Source: Sphingopyxis sp. USTB-05 (GTDB lineage: Bacteria; Pseudomonadota; Alphaproteobacteria; Sphingomonadales; Sphingomonadaceae). From it: 64,000 bases of DNA. The DNA lies in the NCBI RefSeq assembly GCF_023822045.1, contig NZ_CP084712.1, positions 3,965,001-4,029,000 of the forward strand, read 5' to 3'. The position numbers were made by a program, and so were the translations under genes. The notes beneath the pieces are model-generated. The model saw nothing but the letters and a program-made list of their open reading frames with translations, searched no databases and had not been told where the DNA came from. Of the stretch, positions 1 to 6,787 are shown one piece after another; positions within the stretch are counted from its first letter, which is position 1; every line of letters starts with the position of its first letter.

Positions 1-483
1 GAAATAGGGCATGGGATAATAAGGCGAGAGCGTGACCTTGTCGGCCCAGTCGCCCAGTTCTTGAAACGAATAGAGCGGGCAATCGAGCGAACGCCCACCA
101 TGCGGCATCCCGCCCGGGAATTCGGCATGGTAATCGGGAAATTCGGGGATCGGCCGGAACTGCACCGGCGTATTCGCTTCGAGGAAAGCTACCATCTCGG
201 GTCCATGATCGAGGAAGGCCTCGATCATATGCTGCTGCATCAGCCCGTGCGACATCGACATCAGATAGGTCAGCGCCTTTTCGCGGCTGTCCTCGACGCC
301 CAGCGTCGCTTCGTGATGATTGTTCGGAATCCAGATCATCCCGCCCGACCAGGCGGTGGTCCCGCCGACCTGATCGCCCTTTTCGAACAGCGACACGCGC
401 GCGCCGGCTTCATGTGCGGCGATCGCGGCGGTGAAGCCCGCCCCGCCGGTGCCGAGGACGATGACGTGCGGCGCTTCGCTCAT
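1..483 (-). CDS. FAD-dependent oxidoreductase, KstD/fumarate-reductase flavoprotein type (partial)
   Basis: Only the N-terminal ~161 residues are present; the gene runs off the start of the window. Seen: ATG at 483, then an N-terminal dinucleotide-binding motif (VIVLGTGGAGFTAAIAAHEAG) leading to FEKGDQVGGTTAWSGG and IWIPNN. This arrangement is typical of the 3-ketosteroid-delta1-dehydrogenase/fumarate reductase flavoprotein family, which oxidises or reduces C-C bonds next to a carbonyl with FAD. It is the last visible gene of the operon running from 4499; the gap to the preceding stop at 486 is 2 nt. The substrate cannot be assigned because the cap and C-terminal catalytic residues are missing. 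The family call is confident; steroid specificity is only a possibility. Confidence 0.8.
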   Translation of the reverse strand, partial: MSEAPHVIVLGTGGAGFTAAIAAHEAGARVSLFEKGDQVGGTTAWSGGMIWIPNNHHEATLGVEDSREKALTYLMSMSHGLMQQHMIEAFLDHGPEMVAFLEANTPVQFRPIPEFPDYHAEFPGGMPHGGRSLDCPLYSFQELGDWADKVTLSPYYPMPYF

Positions 484-485
484 AT

Positions 486-878
486 CTATGCCTTCAACTG
501 CTCGACCATATGCGCGGTGTCGAAATAATGGATGCGCATCGACGCCATCTTGCCCGCGTCGTCGAATTCGGTGACTTCGGCGATATGCGTCTCGAACCGT
601 TTGCCGCTCGATTTCGCGGTGACGGTGAAATGGAGCAGCGCGACGGCATATTTCTCGCCGCCGACCAGTTCCTGCCATTGGACGACCGGGTCCTCCCAAT
701 AGCCCATGACATGCGCATAAAGTTTCTGAAGCGCATCGCGCCCGCGCCATTCGCCGCCATAGGGAAGCGAGGTCGGCTCATGGATGACGAGATCGTCCGA
801 CATGAAGTCGGCGACCGTGTCCCACTCGCCGCGCGCGACCGCAGCGTACATCGCCTTGCTGGCTTCGAGCGGCGTCAT
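486..878 (-). CDS. NTF2-like (SnoaL-type) protein
   Basis: 130-aa protein in the size range of the nuclear transport factor 2/SnoaL fold: N-terminal helices (ASKAMYAAVARGEWDTVADFMSDD), then VIHEPTSLPYGGEWRGRDALQKLY, which is the usual pocket-lining region, and alternating beta strands to the end. Members are ester hydrolases, isomerases, dehydratases or small ligand-binding proteins; this one has no diagnostic catalytic pair. The ATG at 878 overlaps the stop of the lipoyl gene (ATGA, 875-878), so translation is coupled. An in-frame upstream extension exists but would lie inside the lipoyl gene and looks non-biological. Its place between the lipoyl carrier and a flavoprotein suggests a role on the substrate of this catabolic operon (inference). 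Confidence 0.8.
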   Translation of the reverse strand: MTPLEASKAMYAAVARGEWDTVADFMSDDLVIHEPTSLPYGGEWRGRDALQKLYAHVMGYWEDPVVQWQELVGGEKYAVALLHFTVTAKSSGKRFETHIAEVTEFDDAGKMASMRIHYFDTAHMVEQLKA

Positions 879-1105
879 TCGATCGTGCCGACGAGCGCGC
901 CGACCGGATAGACTTCGCCCTCGACCCCCGTCGGGCGGATCGTCCCCGCAACCTGCGCCTCGATCTCGACTGTCGTCTTGTCGGTCTCGACCGTGTAGAT
1001 GATATCGCCGATCTCGACGCGCTCGCCATCGCCGAACATCCATTCATTGAGCGTCATTTCGGTGGCCGACATGCCGATCTTCGGGATGCGCAATTCCTCC
1101 GCCAT
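875..1105 (-). CDS. Stand-alone lipoyl (biotinyl/lipoyl-attachment) domain protein
   Basis: 76-aa protein that is a single lipoyl domain and nothing else. The beta-hairpin motif VETDKTTVEIEA places the modified lysine at about residue 43. The N-terminus (EELRIPKIGMSATEMTLNEW) resembles the first lipoyl domain of 2-oxoacid dehydrogenase E2 proteins, but the peripheral-subunit-binding domain and the acyltransferase core are absent. It starts 5 nt after the E1 beta stop and overlaps the NTF2-like start by 4 nt. The obvious role is to accept the acyl group from the E1 alpha/beta pair encoded upstream; where the acyl group goes next is unknown. A biotin carrier is less likely because the motif is not the usual MKM. 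Confidence 0.88.
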   Translation of the reverse strand: MAEELRIPKIGMSATEMTLNEWMFGDGERVEIGDIIYTVETDKTTVEIEAQVAGTIRPTGVEGEVYPVGALVGTIE

Positions 1106-1110
1106 CGTCG

Positions 1111-2103
1111 TCACCCCTTCCAATTGACCGCGGCGCGTACCGCGTCGGCGATCGCATCCTTGTTCGGGATCCACGCCTGTTCGAGCGCGTTTGCCATCGG
1201 CACCGCCGAAAAGGCCCCGCCGATACGCGTCACCGGGGCTTTGAGCTTGCCGAAGAGTTTCTCATTGAGGCGCGAGGCGATTTCGGCGCCGGTGCCATAT
1301 TGCTTCACCGCTTCGTGGAGCACGACCGCGCGGCCGGTCTTTTCGACCGACGCGGTCACGGTCGCCTCGTCATAGGGCGCGATGGTTCGGAGATCGATCA
1401 CCTCGACCGAAATGCCTTCCTCGGCCAGCTTGCCCGCAATTTCGAGCGCGTCGAGCACGGTGCGGCCATAGGTGATGATCGAACAGTCGGTGCCCTCGCG
1501 CGTCACTGCCGCCTTGCCGAGCGGGACGATATGCCCCGGCCCCGGATCGTCCGATTTCAGGCCGTAGCAGAGGATATTCTCGATAAAGATCACCGGGTCG
1601 TTGCACGCGATCGCCGCGCGCATCAGCCCTTGGGCGTCGGCGGCGTTCGACGGCGTAACGATCTTCAACCCCGCGACATGCGCGAACCAGGCTTCGAGCA
1701 TGTCCGAATGCTGGCCGCCGAAGCCGACACCGACGCCCGTCGTCGTGCGGATCACCAGCGGGACATTCGTCTGCCCCCCCGACATGAAACGCAGCTTCGC
1801 GGCATGGTTGACGATCTGATCCATCGCCACCGTGACGAAGTTCATCAGCATGATCTCAGCGATCGGACGGAACCCCGCGAGCGCGGCGCCGACGCACGCA
1901 CCGACGATCGCCTGTTCGGAGATCGGGGTGGCACGGACGCGGTTCTCGCCATATTTTTCGGTGAGCCCGGCCGAGATTTTGAATACGCCGCCGCCCTGTT
2001 TCGCAGCGACATCCTCACCGAGCAGAATGACGCCTTCATCCTCGGCCATCGCCTCGTCGATCGCGCGGTTGATCGCCTGCGTCATCGTGATCTGCGCGCT
2101 CAT
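1111..2103 (-). CDS. 2-oxoacid dehydrogenase E1 component, beta subunit
   Basis: 330 aa, the usual length for E1 beta of acetoin, pyruvate or branched-chain 2-oxoacid dehydrogenases. It carries the N-terminal pyrimidine-binding half (ITMTQAINRAIDEAMAEDEGVILLGEDVA, then GGVFKISAGLTEKYG) and the C-terminal transketolase domain (SVEVIDLRTIAPYDEATV, VVLHEAVKQYGTGAEIA). E1 beta and alpha together perform ThDP-dependent decarboxylation of a 2-oxo acid and reductive acylation of lipoate. The start overlaps the E1 alpha stop in ATGA (2100-2103). No E2 or E3 gene is adjacent; only the free lipoyl domain follows. The substrate could be acetoin or another 2-oxo compound and is not resolved here. Confidence 0.92.
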   Translation of the reverse strand: MSAQITMTQAINRAIDEAMAEDEGVILLGEDVAAKQGGGVFKISAGLTEKYGENRVRATPISEQAIVGACVGAALAGFRPIAEIMLMNFVTVAMDQIVNHAAKLRFMSGGQTNVPLVIRTTTGVGVGFGGQHSDMLEAWFAHVAGLKIVTPSNAADAQGLMRAAIACNDPVIFIENILCYGLKSDDPGPGHIVPLGKAAVTREGTDCSIITYGRTVLDALEIAGKLAEEGISVEVIDLRTIAPYDEATVTASVEKTGRAVVLHEAVKQYGTGAEIASRLNEKLFGKLKAPVTRIGGAFSAVPMANALEQAWIPNKDAIADAVRAAVNWKG

Positions 2104-3080
2104 GCCGCAATCTCCTCTTCGAAGACATCTTTGCGGATTTCCTCCGGCCCCGGCAGCGGACTGTTCGCGGCAAATTCGGCCGCCGCATCCATCTGCGCGT
2201 CAAGGTCGGCGACGATCGCGTCGAGTTCGGCTTCGGTAAACTGATGGTCGAGCATCAATTGGCGGAGGCGCGGCAACGGGTCCTCGGCCGCCATTTCGGC
2301 GAGATGCTCGGGCGGCATATAGGAGAAGTCGGCGCCGAAGAAATGGCCGAGCATCCGGTAGCACATCGCCTCGATCAGCGTCGGACCTTCGCCCGCCCGT
2401 GCGCGCTCGACCGCCGCCTTGGTGGTGTTATACATTGCGATCGCGTCGTTCCCGTCGACCTTCACGCCATTCATGCCATAGGCCTTGGCGCGCGTGACGA
2501 TCGAATCGACCTTGGTGTGGTCGGCAAAGGCGGTGTGTTCGCCATAGCGGTTGTTCTGACAGAGAAAGATCACGGGCAGCTTCCAGAGCTGCGCCATGTT
2601 CATCGCCTCGTGGAATGCGCCGATATTGGTCGCGCCGTCGCCAAAACAGACCATCGTCACCTTGCCATCGCCGCGGTTCTGCGACGCCAGCGCCAGCCCG
2701 TTGGCGATCGGCAGTCCCGACCCGACGACGCCGGTGGTCACCATCACGCCGGTTTCGGGGTGGGTGATATGCATCGACCCGCCCTTGCCGCGGCAAGTGC
2801 CGCCGACCTTGCCGGCAATTTCGGCAAACAGCGGATTCAGCGGCACGCCCTTGGCGATCTGGTCATGCTGACCGCGATAGGTGGTGACGAGATAATCATC
2901 CTGATTGAGCGCCGCCATCGCCGCCGCCGACACCAGTTCCTGCCCGCGCACGGTGTAATAGATCACGGCCAGCTTGCCGGTCATCAACAGCGAGCGGAAT
3001 TTCTCGTCGGCACGCGCAACGCGCATCGTGCGGGTATAGATGTCGCGCAGCGTGTCGCGGTCGATCGTCGTCTCGGTCAT
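2100..3080 (-). CDS. 2-oxoacid dehydrogenase E1 component, alpha subunit
   Basis: 326 aa. The thiamine diphosphate motif is clear: GDGATNIGAFHEAMNMAQLW ending in CQNN, with the GDG-to-NN spacing typical of E1 alpha. Upstream, AEIAGKVGGTCRGKGGSMH and GSGLPIANG are the conserved substrate and subunit-contact segments. The ATG at 3080 is chosen because it overlaps the GST stop (ATGA, 3077-3080) and is followed at once by family-like sequence (RDIYTRTMRVARADEKF); the longer open frame upstream belongs to the GST gene read in another frame. The length and the serine-poor phosphorylation-loop region resemble AcoA/acetoin-type enzymes more than mitochondrial-type PDH, but this is only a resemblance. 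Confidence 0.92.
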   Translation of the reverse strand: MTETTIDRDTLRDIYTRTMRVARADEKFRSLLMTGKLAVIYYTVRGQELVSAAAMAALNQDDYLVTTYRGQHDQIAKGVPLNPLFAEIAGKVGGTCRGKGGSMHITHPETGVMVTTGVVGSGLPIANGLALASQNRGDGKVTMVCFGDGATNIGAFHEAMNMAQLWKLPVIFLCQNNRYGEHTAFADHTKVDSIVTRAKAYGMNGVKVDGNDAIAMYNTTKAAVERARAGEGPTLIEAMCYRMLGHFFGADFSYMPPEHLAEMAAEDPLPRLRQLMLDHQFTEAELDAIVADLDAQMDAAAEFAANSPLPGPEEIRKDVFEEEIAA

Positions 3081-3724
3081 GCAGGCTCTCCGATGCCCAT
3101 TTGGGGGTTGGCGCTGGCGGCTGCGCTGGGACGGGCGGCAACGCGGCCACGCCAGGCAGCAAGGTTGGTCAATGCGGGATCGAGCGGTTGCCCAACCATC
3201 GCGCCGAACTCGACGAAAGAATAAAGCAGGATGTCGGCCAGGCTGAAGCGGTCGCCCGCAAGCCATTGTCCCGCTCCGAGTATCCGGTCGACCTGCGCCA
3301 GCCCGTCGGCGGCCAGCCGTTTCAAGTCGGCGGCGGCATCGGGCAGGCAGAGCAGCCGGCTTTGGAACATCGGCAGCCCCTCGGCGCCGCGGAAGCCCGC
3401 GGTCATTGGCACGACGACGAGCTGGTCCACGATCCGCACCAGCATCCGCGTCTGCGCGCGCTCCTCAGGCGTTGCTCCGAGCAAGGCATTTCTGCCCAGC
3501 GTCTCGTCGAGATATTCGCAGATCGCGACGCTCTCGGCGATGCAGCTCCCGTCGTCGAGTTCGAGCACCGGCGTATGCCCCAGCGGGCTCTTCGCGCAGA
3601 AATCGGGCTGGCGGTTCTCGGCCGCCATGATGTCGACGAACCGGCGATCGACCTGCACGTTCGTCTCGGCCAGATACATCAGCACCACGCGCGGATTGGG
3701 GCCGAGCGACTGATAAAGTTTCAT
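3077..3724 (-). CDS. Glutathione S-transferase family protein
   Basis: 215 aa with the standard two-domain GST plan. The N-terminal thioredoxin fold (MKLYQSLGPNPRVVLMYLAE) leads to the glutathione-contact segment SPLGHTPVLELDDGSCIAESVAICEYLDE; ESVAI carries the conserved Glu-Ser pair that binds the gamma-glutamyl group. The C-terminal helical domain contains FSLADILLYSF, the N-capping box motif. The start at 3724 gives the canonical MKLY beginning and lies 10 nt after the SDR stop; the gene overlaps E1 alpha by 4 nt. In a catabolic operon it may perform glutathione-dependent isomerisation, ether cleavage or detoxification of an electrophilic intermediate (inference). Confidence 0.92.
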   Translation of the reverse strand: MKLYQSLGPNPRVVLMYLAETNVQVDRRFVDIMAAENRQPDFCAKSPLGHTPVLELDDGSCIAESVAICEYLDETLGRNALLGATPEERAQTRMLVRIVDQLVVVPMTAGFRGAEGLPMFQSRLLCLPDAAADLKRLAADGLAQVDRILGAGQWLAGDRFSLADILLYSFVEFGAMVGQPLDPALTNLAAWRGRVAARPSAAASANPQMGIGEPA

Positions 3725-3734
3725 CGCCCGCGGC

Positions 3735-4499
3735 CTAGAACTGAACGCGCTTGGTGAAGCCGCCATCGATGACAAGGTGCGCCCCGGTCATATAAGGACA
3801 GGCGGGCGACGCCATGAAGACGATGCCCTTCGCGACTTCCTCCGCCTCACCAAAGCGGCCCATCGGCATTTGCGCCAGCGTTGCGTCATACAGCGCCGGG
3901 ACCGCCGATTTGATGACCTCCCAATTGCCGCCCGGATAATAGATGGCGCCGGGCGACACGATATTGACGCGGATATTCTGCGCCGCGAGCGCCTGGCTCA
4001 ACTGCGATCCATAGGTGATGAGCGCGGCCTTCAGCGCATTGAACGCCTGCGGCACGATGAAGGTCTCGACCGCCGCAGTCGACGACATGAAGATGATCGA
4101 TCCTGACCCCGACGCCGCAAGCGCTTCGGTCAGCACTTCGACGCCGTGAACCGCGCCCATGATGTCCATGTCGAGCCCGCGCTGCCAGTCGCCGGTCGCC
4201 CCCTGCCCCGAAGAGCTGGCGGTGTGGATGAAAATGTCGCACCCGCCGAGCGTGTCGCGCGCTTTTTCGAGCCAGGCGCGATAGCCGTCGGGATTGTCCG
4301 TCATGTCGAACTGTTCGCCCAGCACCTTGCCCGGCCCCGCGGCGTCGATCGCCGCGACCGCCGCGGCAACCTTGTCGGCGTCGCGCGAGAAAAAGGCGAC
4401 ATCGGCGCCCTCGGCCGCGAAAATCTTGAGCGAGGCAAGCCCCAACCCGTGCGCACCGCCGTTGATGATCACCTTCTTACCGGCCAGACCCAGGTCCAT
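3735..4499 (-). CDS. SDR-family protein with Phe in place of the catalytic Tyr
   Basis: 254 aa, classical SDR length. The NAD(P)-binding glycine motif GGAHGLG is at residues 14-20, the beta5 serine stretch FMSSTAAVE at about 137-145, and the C-terminal proline-glycine segment (VNIVSPGAIYYPGG) and TGAHLVIDGGF tail are present. The catalytic YxxxK motif reads FNALK (codon TTC; Phe153, Lys157), and the usual NNAG segment reads HTAS, so the canonical Asn-Ser-Tyr-Lys tetrad is incomplete. It may be a non-standard reductase, a binding protein, or use another acid. First gene of the seven-gene operon; a strong Shine-Dalgarno (AGGAGG, 5 nt spacer) precedes the ATG. Confidence 0.9.
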   Translation of the reverse strand: MDLGLAGKKVIINGGAHGLGLASLKIFAAEGADVAFFSRDADKVAAAVAAIDAAGPGKVLGEQFDMTDNPDGYRAWLEKARDTLGGCDIFIHTASSSGQGATGDWQRGLDMDIMGAVHGVEVLTEALAASGSGSIIFMSSTAAVETFIVPQAFNALKAALITYGSQLSQALAAQNIRVNIVSPGAIYYPGGNWEVIKSAVPALYDATLAQMPMGRFGEAEEVAKGIVFMASPACPYMTGAHLVIDGGFTKRVQF

Positions 4500-4605
4500 C
4501 GCATCCTCCTCTCGCTATTTTGAGGGGAGAGTATCGTGCCGGCCGGCGGCGGGACATCAGCAAAAATGGGAGCGGCAGGGTCGGCCGGCTCCGCGGGGGC
4601 GCAAC

Positions 4606-6375
4606 TTATAGGCGGTCCATACGGAGCCAAGCCTTGTCGCCGATCCACGCTTTCGACAAGGCCTTGTCTGCGGCGGCCGCTTCCAGCCTGTTCCCTTGGG
4701 CGGCCTCGCTGCGGCCGAGTCCGTAGAGCGCCCAGCCATTATTCGGCGTCTGCGCCAGCGCGGCGCGAAAAGCCTCGCTGGCCTCGCCATAGCGCCGCGC
4801 GCGGAAAAGTGCCGAACCCAGCGACTGCTTCACCGGATAATACCAATAAGATGGTTCCTGATAGGGAAGCCCGGCCTCGATCGCGATCGCCTGCCGGTAG
4901 AAGCCGATCGCTTCGTCGGTACGGCCCATCGCGCTCGCGAAGCGCCCGCGCGCGACGAATTCGGCGAGCGACACCAGATCCCCCGCCGGTACGCCCTGTT
5001 CGATCATGGCGTTCATCGCATCCGACGCCCGTATCTTTGCCATCGCCGCGAGTTCGCGGTCGAACGCTTTACGGTTGCGAAGCCCGGCATAGGCAATGCT
5101 TCGCGCGAAATGCCGCATCGCAGTAGGATAAGCGAGGCGCGGATCAGGGGCCGGCATCGCCAAAATGGCTTTCGGGTCGGCAAATTGGGCCATCGCAAAA
5201 TAGGGCGCCGCATCGATCGACTGAATCCACGCGATCTGCGCCGAGGTTGCTGGATCGAGGACGGTTCTAAGCCGCTGTGCCTCGCGAATCGCGGTGCGCA
5301 TATCGCCCGCCATCTGCGCCGAGGTCACGATGAAATGGATATTGTGCGGATAATAGCCGTAGCGCACGAGCCCGTTGTCGCCGGCGCTGCGGATATATTC
5401 CTCGTCGGCGCGCGCGGCCGCGACGTTGACGCGAATCGAGTCCGCATGACGCCCGCGTAGCTGGAAGATATGGCCCGGCATATGAACGAGATGGGCCGCG
5501 CTGGGCGCCGCCGGGCTCGCCAGCCGGTCGGCGGCCGCCTCTGCACGTTGCGGGTCGCTCGCTTCCATAAGATGGATGTAGAGATGGTTCGCCTGCACAT
5601 GGGCGGGGTTGCGGTTCAGCACCGTTTCGACAAGCCGCACGGCTTCGCCGCTCCGGCCGACCGATGTTTTCTTGTCGCTCTCCCAATAATTCCAGGGGCT
5701 GGTGTCCATCACCGCTTCGGCAGCGAGCACCGCGACATCGTCATCGGCGGGAAAGCGGCGCGCGACATCGAGCATCGCGTCGGCATAGTTCGCGTCGAGC
5801 GCGGCGCGGTCGCTCGCGGGATCGCGCGAATATCGTTTGGCGACGGCTTCGATCAGCGCCCGCTCCATCGGCGTGGCAGAGCTTCGTAGCGCCATCGCGC
5901 GATCCATCGCGCCCAGCGCGGCGTCGCGGTCGCGCTCGTCCATCGGCGCGTTGATATTCGGACCAAGGGCGACAGCCTCGCCCCACCAGCATATCGCGCA
6001 ATCGCGGTCGAGCCGCTGCGCCTCACGAAAAGAACGCACCGCACCCGCATGGTTGAAGCCATAGGTCAGGAGCAGCCCTTGGCTGAAATAACGCCGGGCC
6101 TGGTCCGTGTCCGTCGTGACGGGAAAGCGCGAAGTGGCCAGATCCGGAAAGAGCGGTATCGGCCTGCCTTCGCTGGCGGGCGCCGCGAACGCCGACGCAA
6201 CCAACAGATTTTGCGCCAGCGACGAACCCGGGCGCCGCGCGCCGCAAAACAGGGTCGCAAGACGGGTGGGATCGAGCGCTTCCAATGCGGCGTTCGAAAA
6301 AGCGGGCAGCGGCGTGAAACTCGTCAGGGAAAAGCCGATCCCTGCAATGACTGCGAATTTGAATGGGCCCGGCAT
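4606..6375 (-). CDS. Exported tetratricopeptide-repeat protein
   Basis: 589 aa. The N-terminus (PGPFKFAVIAGIGFSLTSFTPLPAFSNA) looks like a signal peptide. From about residue 90 to the end there are helical TPR-like repeats: QARRYFSQGLLLTYGFNHAGAVRSFREAQRLDRDCAICWW near the front and EASEAFRAALAQTPNNGWALYGLGRSEAAQGN near the end. This matches a family of large hypothetical TPR proteins in which the first repeat is followed by the CAICWWGEA-type segment. The likely role is protein-protein scaffolding in the periplasm. ATG 6375 is chosen because GGGGGA lies 5 nt upstream; a GTG at 6378 is possible. It is preceded by its own ~400-nt intergenic region, so it is probably a single transcription unit. 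Confidence 0.85.
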   Translation of the reverse strand: MPGPFKFAVIAGIGFSLTSFTPLPAFSNAALEALDPTRLATLFCGARRPGSSLAQNLLVASAFAAPASEGRPIPLFPDLATSRFPVTTDTDQARRYFSQGLLLTYGFNHAGAVRSFREAQRLDRDCAICWWGEAVALGPNINAPMDERDRDAALGAMDRAMALRSSATPMERALIEAVAKRYSRDPASDRAALDANYADAMLDVARRFPADDDVAVLAAEAVMDTSPWNYWESDKKTSVGRSGEAVRLVETVLNRNPAHVQANHLYIHLMEASDPQRAEAAADRLASPAAPSAAHLVHMPGHIFQLRGRHADSIRVNVAAARADEEYIRSAGDNGLVRYGYYPHNIHFIVTSAQMAGDMRTAIREAQRLRTVLDPATSAQIAWIQSIDAAPYFAMAQFADPKAILAMPAPDPRLAYPTAMRHFARSIAYAGLRNRKAFDRELAAMAKIRASDAMNAMIEQGVPAGDLVSLAEFVARGRFASAMGRTDEAIGFYRQAIAIEAGLPYQEPSYWYYPVKQSLGSALFRARRYGEASEAFRAALAQTPNNGWALYGLGRSEAAQGNRLEAAAADKALSKAWIGDKAWLRMDRL

Positions 6376-6787
6376 CACAATCCCCCTTCCCCGAAGGTGA
6401 TCAGAAACAGCAGCTGCAAAATATCATGAAAACAATGCGTACCAAAACCGAATCTGCGGCGCATCTAATTGACTAATATATCAAGAAAGTCTGCTGCATG
6501 TCGGTCAAAATTTCTTGCTTCGGCGGCCGCGCGCCGATGGTAGATCTGATTGAACCGCAAAGCGTTTCCAGCGCGTCGTCAAAGTTTCTTTCGCGGCGTC
6601 AATCGGACTACGCGGCCAAGAGGGTCGATTCATGCGCTCCAGTCGGTACGCACGCATAAGGACACGGCTACGTAACCCGTAACATTTGATTTTTTTTCGC
6701 GCATGGAGAAAGTATCGGCCGACAATATTGCTGTTCGTCTTTCGGGGGGAGGATGTTTTGGGGCTTGGATATCCGCAAAAGCGGGAC
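6376..6787. other. Divergent intergenic region, no convincing gene
   Basis: About 410 nt between the TPR gene (minus) and an S9 peptidase (plus). It is visibly richer in A and T than its surroundings, with a T8 run near 6690 and TAATTGACTAATATATCAAG near 6467-6486. A 94-codon open frame on the minus strand (6505-6789) has no ribosome-binding site, no family resemblance and overlaps the peptidase start, so it is not called. The region probably holds promoters for both flanking genes; no specific site is assigned. Confidence 0.4.
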
